From Eonycteris spelaea (Eukaryota > Chordata > Mammalia > Chiroptera > Pteropodidae), in the NCBI GenBank assembly GCA_003508835.1, contig PUFA01000070.1, forward strand, positions 5,580,001-5,644,000: a stretch of DNA of 64,000 nucleotides, given 5' to 3'. Below are positions 1 through 11,385 of the stretch, piece after piece. Position numbers and translations under genes: made by a program. The notes beneath the pieces are model-generated. The model was given only the letters and a program-made list of their open reading frames with translations, was not told the origin of the DNA and ran no database searches. How positions within the stretch are numbered: position 1 is the first letter of the stretch; each line of letters starts with the position of its first letter.

Positions 1-242
1 CCATCCATGTTGTTGCAAATGGCAGTATTTCATCTCTTCTTATGGCTGAGTAATATTTCATTGTATATATGTACCACAGCTTCTTTAGCCAATCATCTAT
101 CATAGGGCATTTTGATTGCTTCCATGTCCTGGCCACTGAATAATGCTGTTATGAATATCAGTATGCAAATATAGGTTTTCAAGTCTTTTGGGTAAATTTA
201 CCATATGATCCAGCAATCCCTCTACTGGGTATTTATCCAAAA
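1..242 (-). mobile_element. LINE-1 ORF2 3' region fragment with a short inverted segment
   Basis: Positions 1 to about 196 are the reverse complement of the end of LINE-1 ORF2, including the region that normally reads 'acatggatgg' and 'gaatattactcagccat'. At about 195-197 the orientation flips: 'ccatatgatccagcaa' to 'gggtatttatccaaa' (about 197-242) is LINE-1 on the plus strand. The inverted piece comes from just upstream of the minus-strand piece in the element. That is the order expected from a twin-priming 5' inversion. The 3' end lies outside the window. No intact coding frame remains. Confidence 0.88.
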
Positions 243-1310
243 ACTTGGTGCTTATCTTTAGGAAACTCATTATGGCCACTATTTCTTGAAGATTCAGGGT
301 GCTGATTCTTTCAGTTCTAACCTGAGAAAACTTACTTAGAGCTCTCATACTTCATTTTGGTAACTTTTTGATAAGAATTATTCCTTTCATTAAAAACATA
401 AATGAAGAATTAGAAAAAATAGAATTTAGGTGGTTGCTCACTGCATTGTATATTATAGTGGGTATGAAGCCATTATTCCTTATTATATTTAAGGCAAGGG
501 TCAGTTAATTTAGCATTTGTCTTTCTCCTGCCTTGAACATTCTCAGTTGCTACGATTAACTATTTTCTTACTCTAATCTGATAACGTTTTCTCCTCAGGA
601 CAAAAAGACATTTAAAAAAATTGTTTCTGGCATACTCTAGAATCGGCATAGTGTTGAAAACAGGTAATAGGAGTAGCAGTAATAATAAAGTAGCTAAATG
701 AATCAATGAGAGAGAGATATGAGAAATGTGTTATTTTTAGTAGCTCATAAGATCACTGTCTATGTCTTTAGGACTAAGAAATTTTTTTTTCTTTTTTTAC
801 TTTGGCTAATAGAGTAAATGCACTAACAGAACTTTCTTGCCAGTTTTTAATTTGTTTAGGGTATCATTCAGGGCCTGACTTTGTACTTATAAGTCATAAT
901 GCTTAGGATTTTTTAGTAACTAATAAGTACCCAGGTACTTATTAGGGATAGCTCCATAATGCAAATCATCTAGGACCCTGGTTCCATGTTTTTTGGGTTT
1001 GCCAATGAAGGCATATAGAAGTCAGTCAGTGTAATGTTTCAATCCATTGTGGAGGGAGAATGATCTAAACTTGGATTGATTAAAAGGTATAAATGTTATG
1101 TCCAGGAATAAATTTACTCATTCTTTTCACTCACAGAAAAGTAGTAGTGGGCAATTAAATGTCACCACACTAGGCTAAACTCTGGTTACCACAGTAAACA
1201 TGATATCTCTTCTTAAAGAGTTTGCTATCTTTTGAGGAAAAAAAAACTTGTAAATGAATGATGACCACTTAATTTGATGGCATGAGTTCTTGAGGGTAAG
1301 TCTTAAGGGA
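243..1310. other. No gene seen; AT-rich unassigned sequence
   Basis: No convincing open frame or repeat family was recognised. The stretch contains an A/T-rich run at 781-800 and a near-perfect palindrome at 921-944, listed separately. Confidence 0.5.
921..944. repeat. Palindrome with 11-bp perfect arms
   Basis: The arm 'taataagtacc' (921-931) is followed after two bases (ca) by its exact reverse complement 'ggtacttatta' (934-944). The two-base spacer favours a cruciform or a symmetric protein site over a processed RNA hairpin. No neighbouring gene gives it a role. Confidence 0.9.
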
Positions 1311-1314
1311 AAAG

Positions 1315-1490
1315 AATACTGGCTTTGGAGAGGGAACAACTAGGCTTGAAAACCAATTTTAACAATTGTTAATTTGTGGAATTGGGCAAATTATATAATC
1401 TCTCTGAACTCCTGTAGCCTAATTTTCAAAGATGACATGAGGATTAAGTGAGATTTTGTAAATCACCAGGTACACAGAAGATGGCTACAA
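1315..1490 (+). mobile_element. MIR SINE fragment
   Basis: The sequence has the MIR core order: 'ttgggcaaattatataat', 'ctctctgaactcctgtagcct', then 'gaggattaagtgag'. It is strongly diverged, as expected for a SINE older than the placental radiation. Confidence 0.65.
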
Positions 1491-4025
1491 TTCCAGCCTT
1501 GCTGAGCCCTCCTTATCTGCCTTTGAGGAGAGGTGGAAAAGATATGGGGAGAAGACGGTTAAAAAAAAATAAGGGAAAAGGGTTTGGTTTGCCTCTGATA
1601 CACACACTATACTAATTTCACCTACCCTTTTTTTTGGTGGTTAAATGAAATAAATGAATAATCATTGAAAGTTAAAAATTCCATGGATCTGGGGATAAGT
1701 TCTCAGAGGTTCAAGATTTACTGTTGAGGACTGTCATAATTACAATGCTTTCATTTACACTGGTAGTTAGATGCGTGCCACAGATGAAGGGTAAATACAC
1801 TGTGATGTAGTGTATGAAATAAAGTGTTGCTGTACATCAGAGACCATCAGTGGGAAACTGACTGGGATAAATGAAGTTTCAAGCTGTACTGAAATTGCAC
1901 CATATATAAATATCGTGGTGAGAGGTATTATAGTAAATCTAATTTGAATAGATCAATTTTTAATATTTCATTAGCAATAACTATGATAGTAAATATGAAA
2001 TGAGTAATGCTCATTTTCCAAATTCCATCAACTATTAGATTATAATTCAGATTAATGCTAAGTAAGAAAGTTTTCAGGATTATTAACTATAGAATTGGTA
2101 TGGAGGATATAAATGGCCATGATTTGTAAGGGAAGATTGAGCTGAGACAGCAAACAAAAGTAGGAATTAATATAGTCTTACCAAATTTTTGTAAAAATCT
2201 AATTTCTGAATATTAAGTTAAAAGCTGATAAATGTATTACATATAGAACTAGACTTGAGGCTCCATATTTTAACTATTAAAACCTCGACTATGGCAATTT
2301 AGTTCCAGTGACACAATGTCATCAATCATAGTAAATAAAATTATAACTTTATTGGTTTTGTATGTTTTTTTAGAATTACACATTTCCATTTATTTTGGTT
2401 TTATAGTAGTTAAGATCTAGAAATAAGATTAATTTATATCTGGTTTTATGTGTGCATAAATTTTAAGTCACTTTACTGAAAATTAAATTTTAATACCAAG
2501 AGTCTTTAGGACATATTTTAAAAAGTGGTTTGTACATTACTTTGTTTTAGAAACACTAGCAAAATCAATGATAATAATCAATTGCTAGAAGAATTCAAGG
2601 ATCTCCTTACTTTATACAAATAGAAAGAGGAAGATGTTTTCAGCAAAGCAAATTTTCTAAGGCTATCTTAATTTATGTAAAGATCTCCAAAAGAAACAGC
2701 AAATATCACTTAGGCAACAGAACTCCCTCAAAGTAATCACCCATAAAAGAAGAGAGATTAAAAACCCTGGTTGAATTTGCAAAAGTAACCGAATCAGAGA
2801 TACAAGGATTAACTCCTTAGCATAAGAATCCAGTACTTTTAAAAGCAAACCCTAACAGCTTGGTTTAATCACATGCCACTTTGACAGCAGCGAAAATAAT
2901 CTTATGCCCCAGGTGCCTTACCAAGCTTCATCCATGAGGAGTTAGAGGATCAATGGAAAGAAGTGTTTGAAGGAGAAATTATCTCATCTTTGTAATTCCT
3001 GAGCATCTTCACTTCTATTAATACATTTTTTTGGAGAATATGGACTATGAGAATTTAAACACTGTCATTCAAAAAGAGCATTATCTTTGCCTCAGATATA
3101 TGATGCCTTAGATTTTTCTAAATCAAACTAGACATTTTGGCTGAGATTCATCTTATAACCACTAGCAGGTTACCAGGAGATACTGACAGCACATTAAAAA
3201 TTGTCTTTATATAGTACAAGAAAGACAATTGTTTTAAAGTCATGTCCTTTAAATCACCTATGATGTTACAGGGATTAATGAGTCATGTTACAGCTGCATT
3301 CGTTTACAAATGAATGTTATACTTGGCAACTTAAAGCAGCAGCATATTTTTGCACATGAGATTATAAGTGATTAATAGAATACAAAAATTACAGATTACA
3401 CTCATAAGGTAGAAAACCCAATTACATTTCTCAGGCTCTTAAGAATTGGCAAACTGTAAATTTACATTATTAAGGTATTATGCAATTAATCAAACCACCA
3501 CCATTTTTGATGTAATCAATCCTTTGATCTATTTCTTTCAACTAACCAATAGAAAGTACAATATATTCTACACAACTATAGCTATTTTAATCTTTTTTAC
3601 AAAAATCATTAATGTTTAATTAAATTCCTTTCATATTTTATTGTTTTGGAAATGTTGAATAATGTTTTGAAGTTTTAATTTTTTAAATCTCTATTGGAAG
3701 ATGGCAAAGATTTCACAATATGAAAAGAGGCCCTTAGCTAGACATATCTGTCTTCGTTACCTGGCCTTTCTTTACTTCTGCAGATTCAAGAAACAATTAT
3801 TTGTCTCCCTTTGCCAGGAGTGCATAAGAAGGAAAAGATTCCTACTCCTATGGATTTGCATTCCAGTGTGAGGAGATGGAAAAAGTAAATGAAGAAAATG
3901 TCAGCTATTGGGTGATGTCAAAAAAAATAACAGTGGTTCTTGTGTGAAAGTAATGGGGGAGGTAGGCTTGCTTTAGACTAGATGGTCAGGTGACATTTGA
4001 GATGTGTACGTAAGAGAAGCCTATC
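1491..4025. other. Long stretch without recognised gene or repeat
   Basis: AT-rich, non-coding-looking DNA. The longest frame here is a 61-codon minus-strand frame at 2663-2848, made of hydrophobic low-complexity residues without a recognisable motif. Very old LINE-1 or L2 pieces could be hidden but are not recognisable by eye. Confidence 0.45.
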
Positions 4026-4271
4026 ATGAAACAATCTCCACCTAGGCCAGGGCCCTTTCTTCGCTTTGCGGAGAGCAGGTCTGCTGGCAAGTCCTCTGCA
4101 AGTCCATAGATTCCCAAACAGAAAGGAGAGGCTGAACCACCCTTGCCTAGTTCCTCTTCCAATGTATTTATTGATCCTGCAATTAAAGATACTTCTGTGG
4201 GGCAGATTTTAAAAATGGAGAAAAAGCCTAAGAGATTTTTGCTAAAACCCTTCATGAAACCAAAGAAGTAG
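4026..4271 (+). pseudogene. Possible small coding remnant with one in-frame stop
   Basis: From the ATG at 4026 one frame runs 82 codons to TAG at 4269, broken only by TAG at 4107 (codon 28). The first part is rich in proline, serine and arginine. The second part ends in a lysine-rich tail (KPKRFLLKPFMKPKK), which looks protein-like. I do not recognise a family. An L2 fragment begins just downstream. A chance frame is the main alternative: a 102-codon minus-strand frame overlaps the same DNA, so openness here may reflect composition. Confidence 0.2.
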
Positions 4272-4284
4272 GCCAGACATATTT

Positions 4285-4545
4285 TTCTTCCCATTCCTTA
4301 AACAAAAGTGGAAATTTTATTCTAAGGGCAATGGGAAGCAAGCGCCTGCAAAAATTTGTCTAAGATTTACATACGACTTGCAATTTTAAAGGGTCATTCT
4401 GACTATAGACTGAAGATTAGATTGTAGGAGGGCAAGAGTGGTAGCATGGAGACTAGTACAAGGCTGTTCGAATGAACCAAGTGAAAAACTGGTGACCAGG
4501 TCAGGGTGGCAACGATGAAGGTAGTGACAGGTAGTTGAATTCTAC
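4285..4545 (-). mobile_element. L2 LINE fragment
   Basis: It reads as the reverse complement of the L2 3' region: 'attttattctaagggcaatg', then 'gtcattctgactatagactg', then 'gtaggagggcaagagtggt' and 'ggtgaccaggtcagggtggc'. No coding capacity remains. Confidence 0.7.
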
Positions 4546-5290
4546 ACTCGCCATTTTACTACTAGTGTTATGACCTTGTTCAAGCCATAGCGGCTCAACT
4601 CTAAACCTCTGAAATGGAAACCTCAGAATGTAGTTTTTCAGTGTTAAGGAGGGAAAAGATGGAAAGAAATGGACAGGTTTTGTTTTGGAAGTTGAATTGA
4701 AAGCACTATTGCATGTGTTGTGGGCTGAGAGAAAAAAAGAGTGAACAGCTTCACACGTGCCCTATGAACCAGCCATCCACTAAGGTACACGACATCTCAG
4801 ATTATGCGGTGGCTTCTCAGGTTTTCATGGCTTATGCATGCTGGCCCTACTACCCGGATCAACTCTTCTCTAACTTTCTGCCTGGTTAATACCTACTGAT
4901 CCTTCAAGTTGTAATTAAAATGTCACTTGCTTTCTAAAACCTCCCGATCTAAATTAGATTCTTCTCTTTGACCTTCTAGAGACTCTGTGCATGTACTCCT
5001 CTGAAAGCAATTACCATACAGGATTACAACTGTTGATTTACATTCCAGTCTCCCCTAACAACCAGTGGGAGTGTGTGATAGTGAGCAAGAAATGTGCCTC
5101 TCCTCTCTGTACCTCTATTTTCTTACATTTTATCTCTACTATGGTATTAACCTAAGATTTGGTATAAGAAATAAACAAATTCAATGGAACCTCTTTCTAA
5201 TCCAAAAGGCTCAGGATTTTCTTGTTATGCTGTCTGTTACTACTGCTTAGGTATATTCATAAATATAAATTACATAATTTGTATCAAAGC
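4546..5290. other. Unassigned non-coding stretch
   Basis: No repeat family or gene recognised. 'aaatggacaggtttt' near 4667 may continue the neighbouring L2 fragment. A 61-codon frame at 5065-5250 is hydrophobic and without motif. Confidence 0.4.
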
Positions 5291-5294
5291 AAAA

Positions 5295-5420
5295 ACTGCA
5301 CTGGATAGTTAAACAGGCAAGGAAGACTTTATTCAAGATGACTGCAATAGAGAAGAAACCAGAGCAGACTGAGCTCAACTCAGGTGAAACAGAGGGCTGA
5401 AGAGCTTTTAAAAGCTGAGA
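5295..5420 (-). mobile_element. LTR-like fragment (promoter and poly(A)-signal part)
   Basis: On the minus strand a TATA-like 'cttttaaaagctcttcagcc' is followed about 85 bases later by 'gaataaagtcttccttgcc'. This is the usual order in the U3-R part of a retroviral LTR. The family was not identified and no 5' or 3' LTR boundary is clear. It may be a truncated solo LTR. Confidence 0.4.
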
Positions 5421-5719
5421 TGGAAGCAATCTTAGGGCACTAGTATTTGGCCTTATCCAAGAGAAAAACGTTCTCCTATCTTCATGAAGGACGTGGTTTT
5501 ACAAATTGGAACAAGGAACCAGCAGAAGTTAGGCTCCTACCCTCCAACAGATACTGGGAGATGGGGACTCTATCTTCCTTAATGATTTCATTTCATCTCT
5601 GGGTTATGGCACTGAAGCTTTCAAGAAGCTTTACATCTCAAAGGGACAGAGGAAAAATTCACAAGTTTTCTCATATAAATTCTATAAGAAAAGAGCAGTC
5701 AGGGCCTACAATCAAGAAT

Positions 5720-5731
5720 AAGTCCTTTTAA
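5720..5731. repeat. Left target-site duplication of the LINE-1 at 5732-6611
   Basis: 'aagtccttttaa' occurs here and again at 6612-6623, on either side of the LINE-1 copy. Confidence 0.8.
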
Positions 5732-6611
5732 AATGAATAGGCTTTTCTCTAAAGAAGACATAAAGATGGCTGATACATGAAAAGATGTTCAATGTCACTA
5801 ATCATCGGGGAAATGTGAATTAAAACCACAAGGAGATATCACCTCACACCTATCAGAATGGCCATCAAAAAATCAAAAAAACAGGTGTTGGTCAGGATGT
5901 GGAGAAAAGGGAACCCTCCTGCACAACTGTTGGGATTGCAAATTAGTACAGCCAGTATGGAAAATAGTATAGATTTTCGTCAAAAAATTAAAAATAGAAC
6001 TACCTTATGACCCAGCAACTGCACTTCTAGGTATTTACCCGAAGAAAACCAAACACTAATTTGAAAAAAAATATACACACCCCTATGTTCGCTATTTATA
6101 ATAACCAAGATATGGAAGCAACCTTCACAGCCCACCAATAGATGACTGGATAAAGAGGTGGTACATACATACAATGGAATATCATCTAGCCATACTTAGA
6201 GGGTATTATACTTGGTGAAAAAGTCAGACAGAGAAAGACAAATCCTATATTTCATTTATATGTGGAATCTAAGAACAAAATTAAACAAACAAAATGAAAA
6301 CAGATTCATAGATACAGAGAACTGGTGATTGCCAGTTGGGAGGGGGTTAGATGGCTGGGTCAAAAAGTTAAAGAGATTAAGAAGTTCAAACTGGTAGTTA
6401 CGAAATAGTCACAGGATGTGAAGTACAACAGAATACAGTCAATAATATTGCAATAACTGTGTATAGTGCTAGGTGGGTACTAGACTAATGGGGGTATCAC
6501 TTCACAAATTATACAAATGTTTAAGCACTATGTTGTATACCTGAAACTAATATAAAATATAAAACATTAATTCCAATTGAAAAATTAAAATGATAAGCAT
6601 TTCTGAAAAAA
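5732..6611 (+). mobile_element. LINE-1 3' end (ORF2 end and 3' UTR), 5'-truncated
   Basis: It begins in the last part of ORF2 ('aaagaagacataaagatggc', 'aatcatcggggaaatgtgaa'), passes 'gacccagcaactgcacttct' and 'acaatggaatatcatc', and enters a 3' UTR with 'cactatgttgtatacctgaa'. Stops and indels break ORF2. The UTR resembles, from memory, bat or horse LINE-1 more than primate or rodent LINE-1. An A-rich stretch at 6580-6590 is followed by 'tgataagcatttctg' and a second A-run before the right target duplication. The insertion may therefore carry a few extra bases beyond its first poly(A). Confidence 0.9.
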
Positions 6612-6623
6612 AAGTCCTTTTAA
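6612..6623. repeat. Right target-site duplication of the LINE-1 at 5732-6611
   Basis: Exact 12-base match to 5720-5731. Confidence 0.8.
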
Positions 6624-7819
6624 GTTTTAGTCAAGCAGCTTTCGTACAGGGAAAACTTAGGCTATCTTATTCATCCGCTAGTTTAAGATTATATTCACTT
6701 TATTATGCTCAGAGCACAAAGATTGTCAGATTATCACTTTATGATAGTTGTTTGTATACATGCTTTATATACATTTATCAGATATCAGCAGATACAATAG
6801 CCATTCACTCTTTCAGTAAGTGTTACAGATTCCTGAGTGATGCAGATATGATGGCTTTATTGTCTCTGAACTGAGCAGATAGACTGATTCACAATTCTCA
6901 GAATTATGTACTTGGTAGATTTGTTCACAATGTTTCTAAAACCAAGGTGGAACAAAACTGAGACAGAAGGTAGCCTTAAGAGAGCCTTATGACTACTATG
7001 AGTTGTGGCAAATTCACTGTAAATTTCATGCATTTTGAAAAAAACCCACTAGATTCAAAGATTCTATTCTGTTCACAAGGCCTTTGGTGGACATTTTGTT
7101 TAGACAAGGTTTCAAGCTCAGTCTTACTAAATTTTTAAAAAGTAAAATCTCCCTCACAACTCGGAGCACTCCTTCCTGTGATTTTATTATTATTATTATT
7201 AATAGACTCATTACGATGGTGTGCTTCTCCGTTTTTTTTTTGTTGTTGTTGTTAGTGTTTGTATAAGGGAGGCTTTAGGAAATAGTGTTTTTTTATAATG
7301 TAAAAATGTGACATAGACCGAAAGAATATATATTGAATTCCCTTACCTCTCATTGTCATATTTATCTGTTGGAGACTCAGCACTTTACAGGCTCATTCTA
7401 AAAACATTTCATCTCATTACCAAAGCACTGCTGTATCATCATTTTGATATTGGAGGGCCAGATTGTGTGACCGATGGGTGGTCAAGGACTGCTGTACCCA
7501 GGATGTCAAGCATGGTTTCTCATCTCATTTCACAAGAGTGTTTGAATGAGGAATTGAAATTGGATCCTTGGTCCTCCAGTCCATTTGATAAACTCTTATC
7601 TACCCAGAAGGTCAAAAAAGAAAAGCCAGGGAAGCCCCAGACACCAAAGAATCAAAGACTAGAGACAAGGGGAATATAAAAAACCATGTTTACTCTTTTG
7701 TCTGTACTCATATGCCTTTCTGGCATCTCTTTCCCTCATAAAAAGAAGAAAATTGGTATTTTTAATTATAACGTTTTCGAAGGTAGAAATCTAAATACTT
7801 GCCTGAAGGCATTCACTGT
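6624..7819. other. Unassigned stretch with an ATT microsatellite and a 108-codon frame
   Basis: An (ATT)n run lies at about 7184-7201 and a T/GTT run at about 7232-7255. The frame at 7353-7679 opens with TTG rather than ATG and its first ATG is about 50 codons in. It contains no domain I know. Its last 20 or so residues are lysine- and proline-rich. I treat it as probably non-coding. Confidence 0.4.
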
Positions 7820-7824
7820 AGCCT

Positions 7825-7975
7825 AGTCCTCAGACCAGTTGCATTGATATCACCTGGGAGTTTGTTTGAACTAGAGTCCCTGGCCTCACCCTAAACCTAC
7901 TAAATCCGAGACCAAGTTTTTTTTTTTTACACACATTGTAATTCAAGAAGCACTGCACTATAGAACAGACCTTTT
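7825..7975. mobile_element. MER5A-type hAT-Charlie DNA transposon
   Basis: The markers of this short non-autonomous element are 'gatatcacctgggagtttg', 'ctggcctcaccctaaacc', 'ctactaaatc', and the end 'attcaagaagcactgcac'. A run of T (7918-7928) has grown inside it. It encodes no protein. Confidence 0.75.
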
Positions 7976-9224
7976 TCTTATTAGTAAAGTACAACAAACA
8001 GATCATTAAAAACAGCAACAAAATAACAACAATGGTGCTTCAGAAATTCACTTAGCTTTGAGTAACAGAAAAGCTGGCAAACAGATGTTTAAATAAATAT
8101 GAGGTTATATAAAATGAACAACGGCCACCCAAATGAGAACAAACAAGCTATTAATTCAGAAGTTTCTACAACAAGGGAGTCAGACACTGATTTGCATTTG
8201 GCAGAAATTCAAGGACAATTAGAGGAGGAAAGCTCTATAGTATAAAAATGACAAGGTTTCATGTGTGCTCTGATTGGAGGTTGTTGGTGTGGGGATGATG
8301 GAGGTGGGGAACTAGAAGTAGGGCGTGTGACTGGTTTGGTAGAAGATATTAGCTTTATCTAATTCTTTCTCTAATTCTTCCAGCTCTTCCGAGTTGGAAG
8401 GAGAAGAGGGAGAAAAATAATCGTCTTCCCTGACAAACTCCTTACCATTCTGGGCCCATTGCTGTAGACTGTGGTTTGGTTGCCTGGGATATGGATGGAG
8501 ATCAAGTTTTACTGTCACATACAGTTTAACTTTGTATATTCCTTACACCATTACAGCTAATGTTTTTCACATCACAAGAAGTCTAGTGTGTATATCCCAC
8601 ACAAGGGAAGTCAGCAAAGAACTTGACTCTTTCCTTTCTCTTGCTCTACCATTCTTAAGCATATAGCTTTGGATCTCATGAAGGTACAGATGCTGCTGCA
8701 CCCCTAGGTGTCACACCTGAATTCTGGGCAGGGGAATTCATCAAAGGGTTAAATAATGCACCACCCAAGTCTTCATCCTTGTAAGAATCTGTCCTTTCAT
8801 TTGGGAGGGTGAAGTCCTCCCAGGAATTTCTGCGCTCTCGTCATTGGCCATAATTTGGTCTCCTGGTCATTTGACTGCTAGGAAGTTTAGAATCCTAGTG
8901 TCCTACACACAATTCAGTATTTGGGGCAAGGCAAGGGGGAAAAATAGTAATTTTGTATTTGAGCCAACCTATGGTATCTTCCACACACACATATAAAAAC
9001 CCTTTTAATGAAACATACTTTTAACCAAATGCAAAAGTGCTCCAAATCCCTGCAATTATAAAATAAGCTCCAGCTTTCACAAGTTATATTTGTGTCACTC
9101 ACAGAGTTAATAAATAGCTTTCTGGACACATGACCATTTCATGGATGTGACTATTTCATGAGTCATAATGTATATCCAATGTATTCACATAACTTGCATT
9201 TAAACACATCCATATCCTTAAATC
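7976..9224. other. Mostly unassigned stretch
   Basis: Apart from the minus-strand coding-like remnant at 8312-8518, no gene or repeat family was recognised. Several 60-70 codon frames here lack motifs. Confidence 0.4.
8312..8518 (-). pseudogene. Acidic coiled-coil-like coding remnant, identity unknown
   Basis: The frame gives 68 codons, opening at GTG (8518) with no in-frame ATG, so the true start is not here. Residues about 1-25 are basic and aromatic (HPYPRQPNHSLQQWAQNGKE). A serine-proline patch follows (FSPSSPSNS), then a strongly acidic heptad-like stretch (EELEELEKELDKA) and the end QTSHTPYF. Past the stop the same frame continues as a proline/threonine-rich segment to about 8255. This order recalls the linker between matrix and capsid of some retroviral Gag proteins, but that is inference from composition. 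A host exon or pseudogene is equally possible. No other gag or pol motif was seen nearby. Confidence 0.3.
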
Positions 9225-9400
9225 TGTATTCCCACAACAATCTCATCAGGTATGTATTGTAATTACTGTTTTACAGGTGAGGAAGCTGAAGAGAGTCAAA
9301 CAAGTTGTCCAAGGTCATAAAGCTAAAAAGTTATGAGTAAGATTTTAACATGATCTGATTCCAGAGTCTGTGTTCTTAATCACTGTCATGCTGCCTTTCG
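9225..9400 (-). mobile_element. MIR SINE
   Basis: Reverse-complement MIR: 'ttttacaggtgaggaagctg', 'ttgtccaaggtcataaagct', then 'cagagtctgtgttcttaatc' and 'catgctgcct'. A well-preserved copy. Confidence 0.8.
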
Positions 9401-10089
9401 TTAAATACAACTGCATAAATGAGTAATTTGGTTTAATGGAAATAGGTGCTGCCATGGAAAATTGTAGAGCCACGAGAGGATACACTAAGGGGACATACTT
9501 TAAGTCATGGTAGGGGGGAAGAGCTTCTCTCAAAAAGCCATGCTTAGCTGACAGCTGAAGGATCAGTTGTAAAAGGCAGATGAAGAATTAAAATTCCAGG
9601 TAGAGAGAAAAGTACAAGTACAAGGCATGAGAACAGAAGTACTGGAAATGAAGAGATATGTGTAGTGGCCAGTCCCAGGGCTGCCAAATAGGCTGCATGG
9701 ACTGAATTGCACAGGTCCAGGAAGTACCATTTTCCTAGAGTATGATGGGAGACACTCATGGTCCCGGCACAATGATAAGAGCAGATGTGAGGCTCACATA
9801 TGACAGATTTTAGATATAAACCTCATTACCAGGGAAATCAATTAGAGAGGAGGAATTCAAGAACTGAGATCTGAGGCTCTTTAACACTTTGAGTTTGAAA
9901 ACAGGAAAGAAAACTGATAAAGACTGAAAAGGAACAGACAGTAAGCTGAAAACCAAGCTAGTCTAATGAGATAGAGATAGGTTCTCTCCTCCAAATCTGT
10001 TTTGCCTTCTTTCTCATAGTAACAGAACCCTCAATTTTCACCAAATCCATGTTGCCTAGAATAAATGCTGTACTTCTCAGCATCCCAGA
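9401..10089. other. Unassigned stretch
   Basis: Two overlapping minus-strand frames (9544-9772) are short and lack motifs. 'tggctgccaaataggctgca'-type sequence gave no family assignment. Confidence 0.4.
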
Positions 10090-10094
10090 AGGAA

Positions 10095-10505
10095 TGTGTA
10101 GTAGGCTTAGTGTCTCCTCCAAAATTCATGTCTAATTGAAATGTCAGAATGTGACCTTATTTGGAAAGAGGGTCTTTGCATATGGAATTAAGCATCTTGA
10201 GATGAAGTCATCCTAGGTTTGGGTGGGCAGGTGTGGCCGAAATCCAATGACTGGTGTCCTTTTAAGGAGAGAATTTGGAGAAAGACTGCACAGAGAAGAG
10301 GGATGGGTAAAGACATAGATTGGAGTCATTCTCTCAAAAACCAAGGAATGCCTAGAGGCATCACAATGTAGAAGTGAGGAAGGATTCTTCCCTAGCACCT
10401 TTGGTGGGAGCACGGTCCTACTGACACTGATTTCTGAGTTCTAGCCTCCAGAATTGTGAGAAAATTAAGTTATTAATTTCTTCTATTAGGTTCTCTCATT
10501 AGGTG
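10095..10505 (+). mobile_element. MLT1-type LTR (ERVL-MaLR)
   Basis: Diagnostic order: 'cctccaaaattcatgtctaa', 'atgtgaccttatttggaaag', 'agggtctttgcatatggaat', 'ccaatgactggtgtcctttt', and 'ttctagcctccagaattgtg'. Probably a solo LTR, since no internal MaLR sequence was recognised on either side. Confidence 0.85.
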
Positions 10506-10589
10506 ACCTCTTCCAGTCACATGTATGTAATTTATTTTTGGATAGGTAGCATAACCGAAAGCATCACATTAAGTACAAAAAGATATACA

Positions 10590-11385
10590 CTAAAAGATCC
10601 TCTCCAGTCATCATTATTCCCAGCCACATAGTTCTCATTCCAGGAGAAAACTGCTGTCAGTTACTTCTGCAGATACTCTGTGCATATACAAGCAAATACA
10701 TGCCTATACATGTGTGATGTGTGTGTGTGTGTGTGCACACTTGTATGTATACATCTATTTTTTTAGTAAGTCTCAGTTCTGGCCTATAACCACTGCTCTG
10801 CATGTCGCTTTTTCACTTAAAAATATGTCTATAAAATTATTTCACAGTATTATACCTCATTATTTCCCCTTATTGCGTAGTATTCCATTTTATAAACCTG
10901 CCAAAATTCACATTTAATCAATTCCAACTAATGAACATTTAGTTTTGACTCTGTTTAACAATGTCCATAGGCTAAATTCTTAAAGAGAACTATTGGTTCA
11001 GAGAGCATGTGGATTAATTTTGATAATCATTACCAAATGGCCTTCAATAAAGGTTGTACCAATTTTGATTTCCAGAAGCAACACATAGGAACACCTCTCA
11101 CCATAAAATTTCAATTCAATGTACTTATTATATTATATATTGATAAAATGCATAGATAAGTCTTTGATCTTTGGCAGTTGGATAGGCGAGATGAATATTG
11201 AGCATATTATAAGTTATTTGCATTTCTCTATAGTGACAGCTGTTTTTCTTATTTTTCTATTGGAGTTTTAGAATCTGATTTATAAATTTTCCCTTTAGGG
11301 AAATTAGCTATTATCTATGAGTAGTAAATGTTTTTTCCATTTTTTTCTTTTGACTTTATGACTATGATTCATACATTTAAAATTG
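10590..11385 (-). mobile_element. Ancient LINE-1 (L1M/L1ME-type) 3' region
   Basis: Read on the plus strand it follows the antisense of old LINE-1 3' ends: 'gtagtattccattttataaa', 'aatgaacatttagttttgac', 'ttaccaaatggccttcaata', 'ggttgtaccaattttgat', 'tttgcatttctctatagtga', 'tttttctattggagtttt', 'ttttcttttgactttatgac'. A (TG)n run at 10713-10733 lies inside it. No coding frame survives. Confidence 0.75.
10713..10733. repeat. Short (TG)n microsatellite
   Basis: 'tgatgtgtgtgtgtgtgtgt' followed by 'gcacac', inside the old LINE-1. Confidence 0.9.

Noticed and set aside
921..944. Palindrome as a microRNA hairpin
   Set aside because: The 2-base loop and 11-bp stem are too small for a precursor.
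7353..7679. 108-codon plus-strand frame as a gene
   Set aside because: Opens at TTG, its first ATG is far inside, and it has no recognisable domain. It is mentioned only as part of an unassigned stretch.
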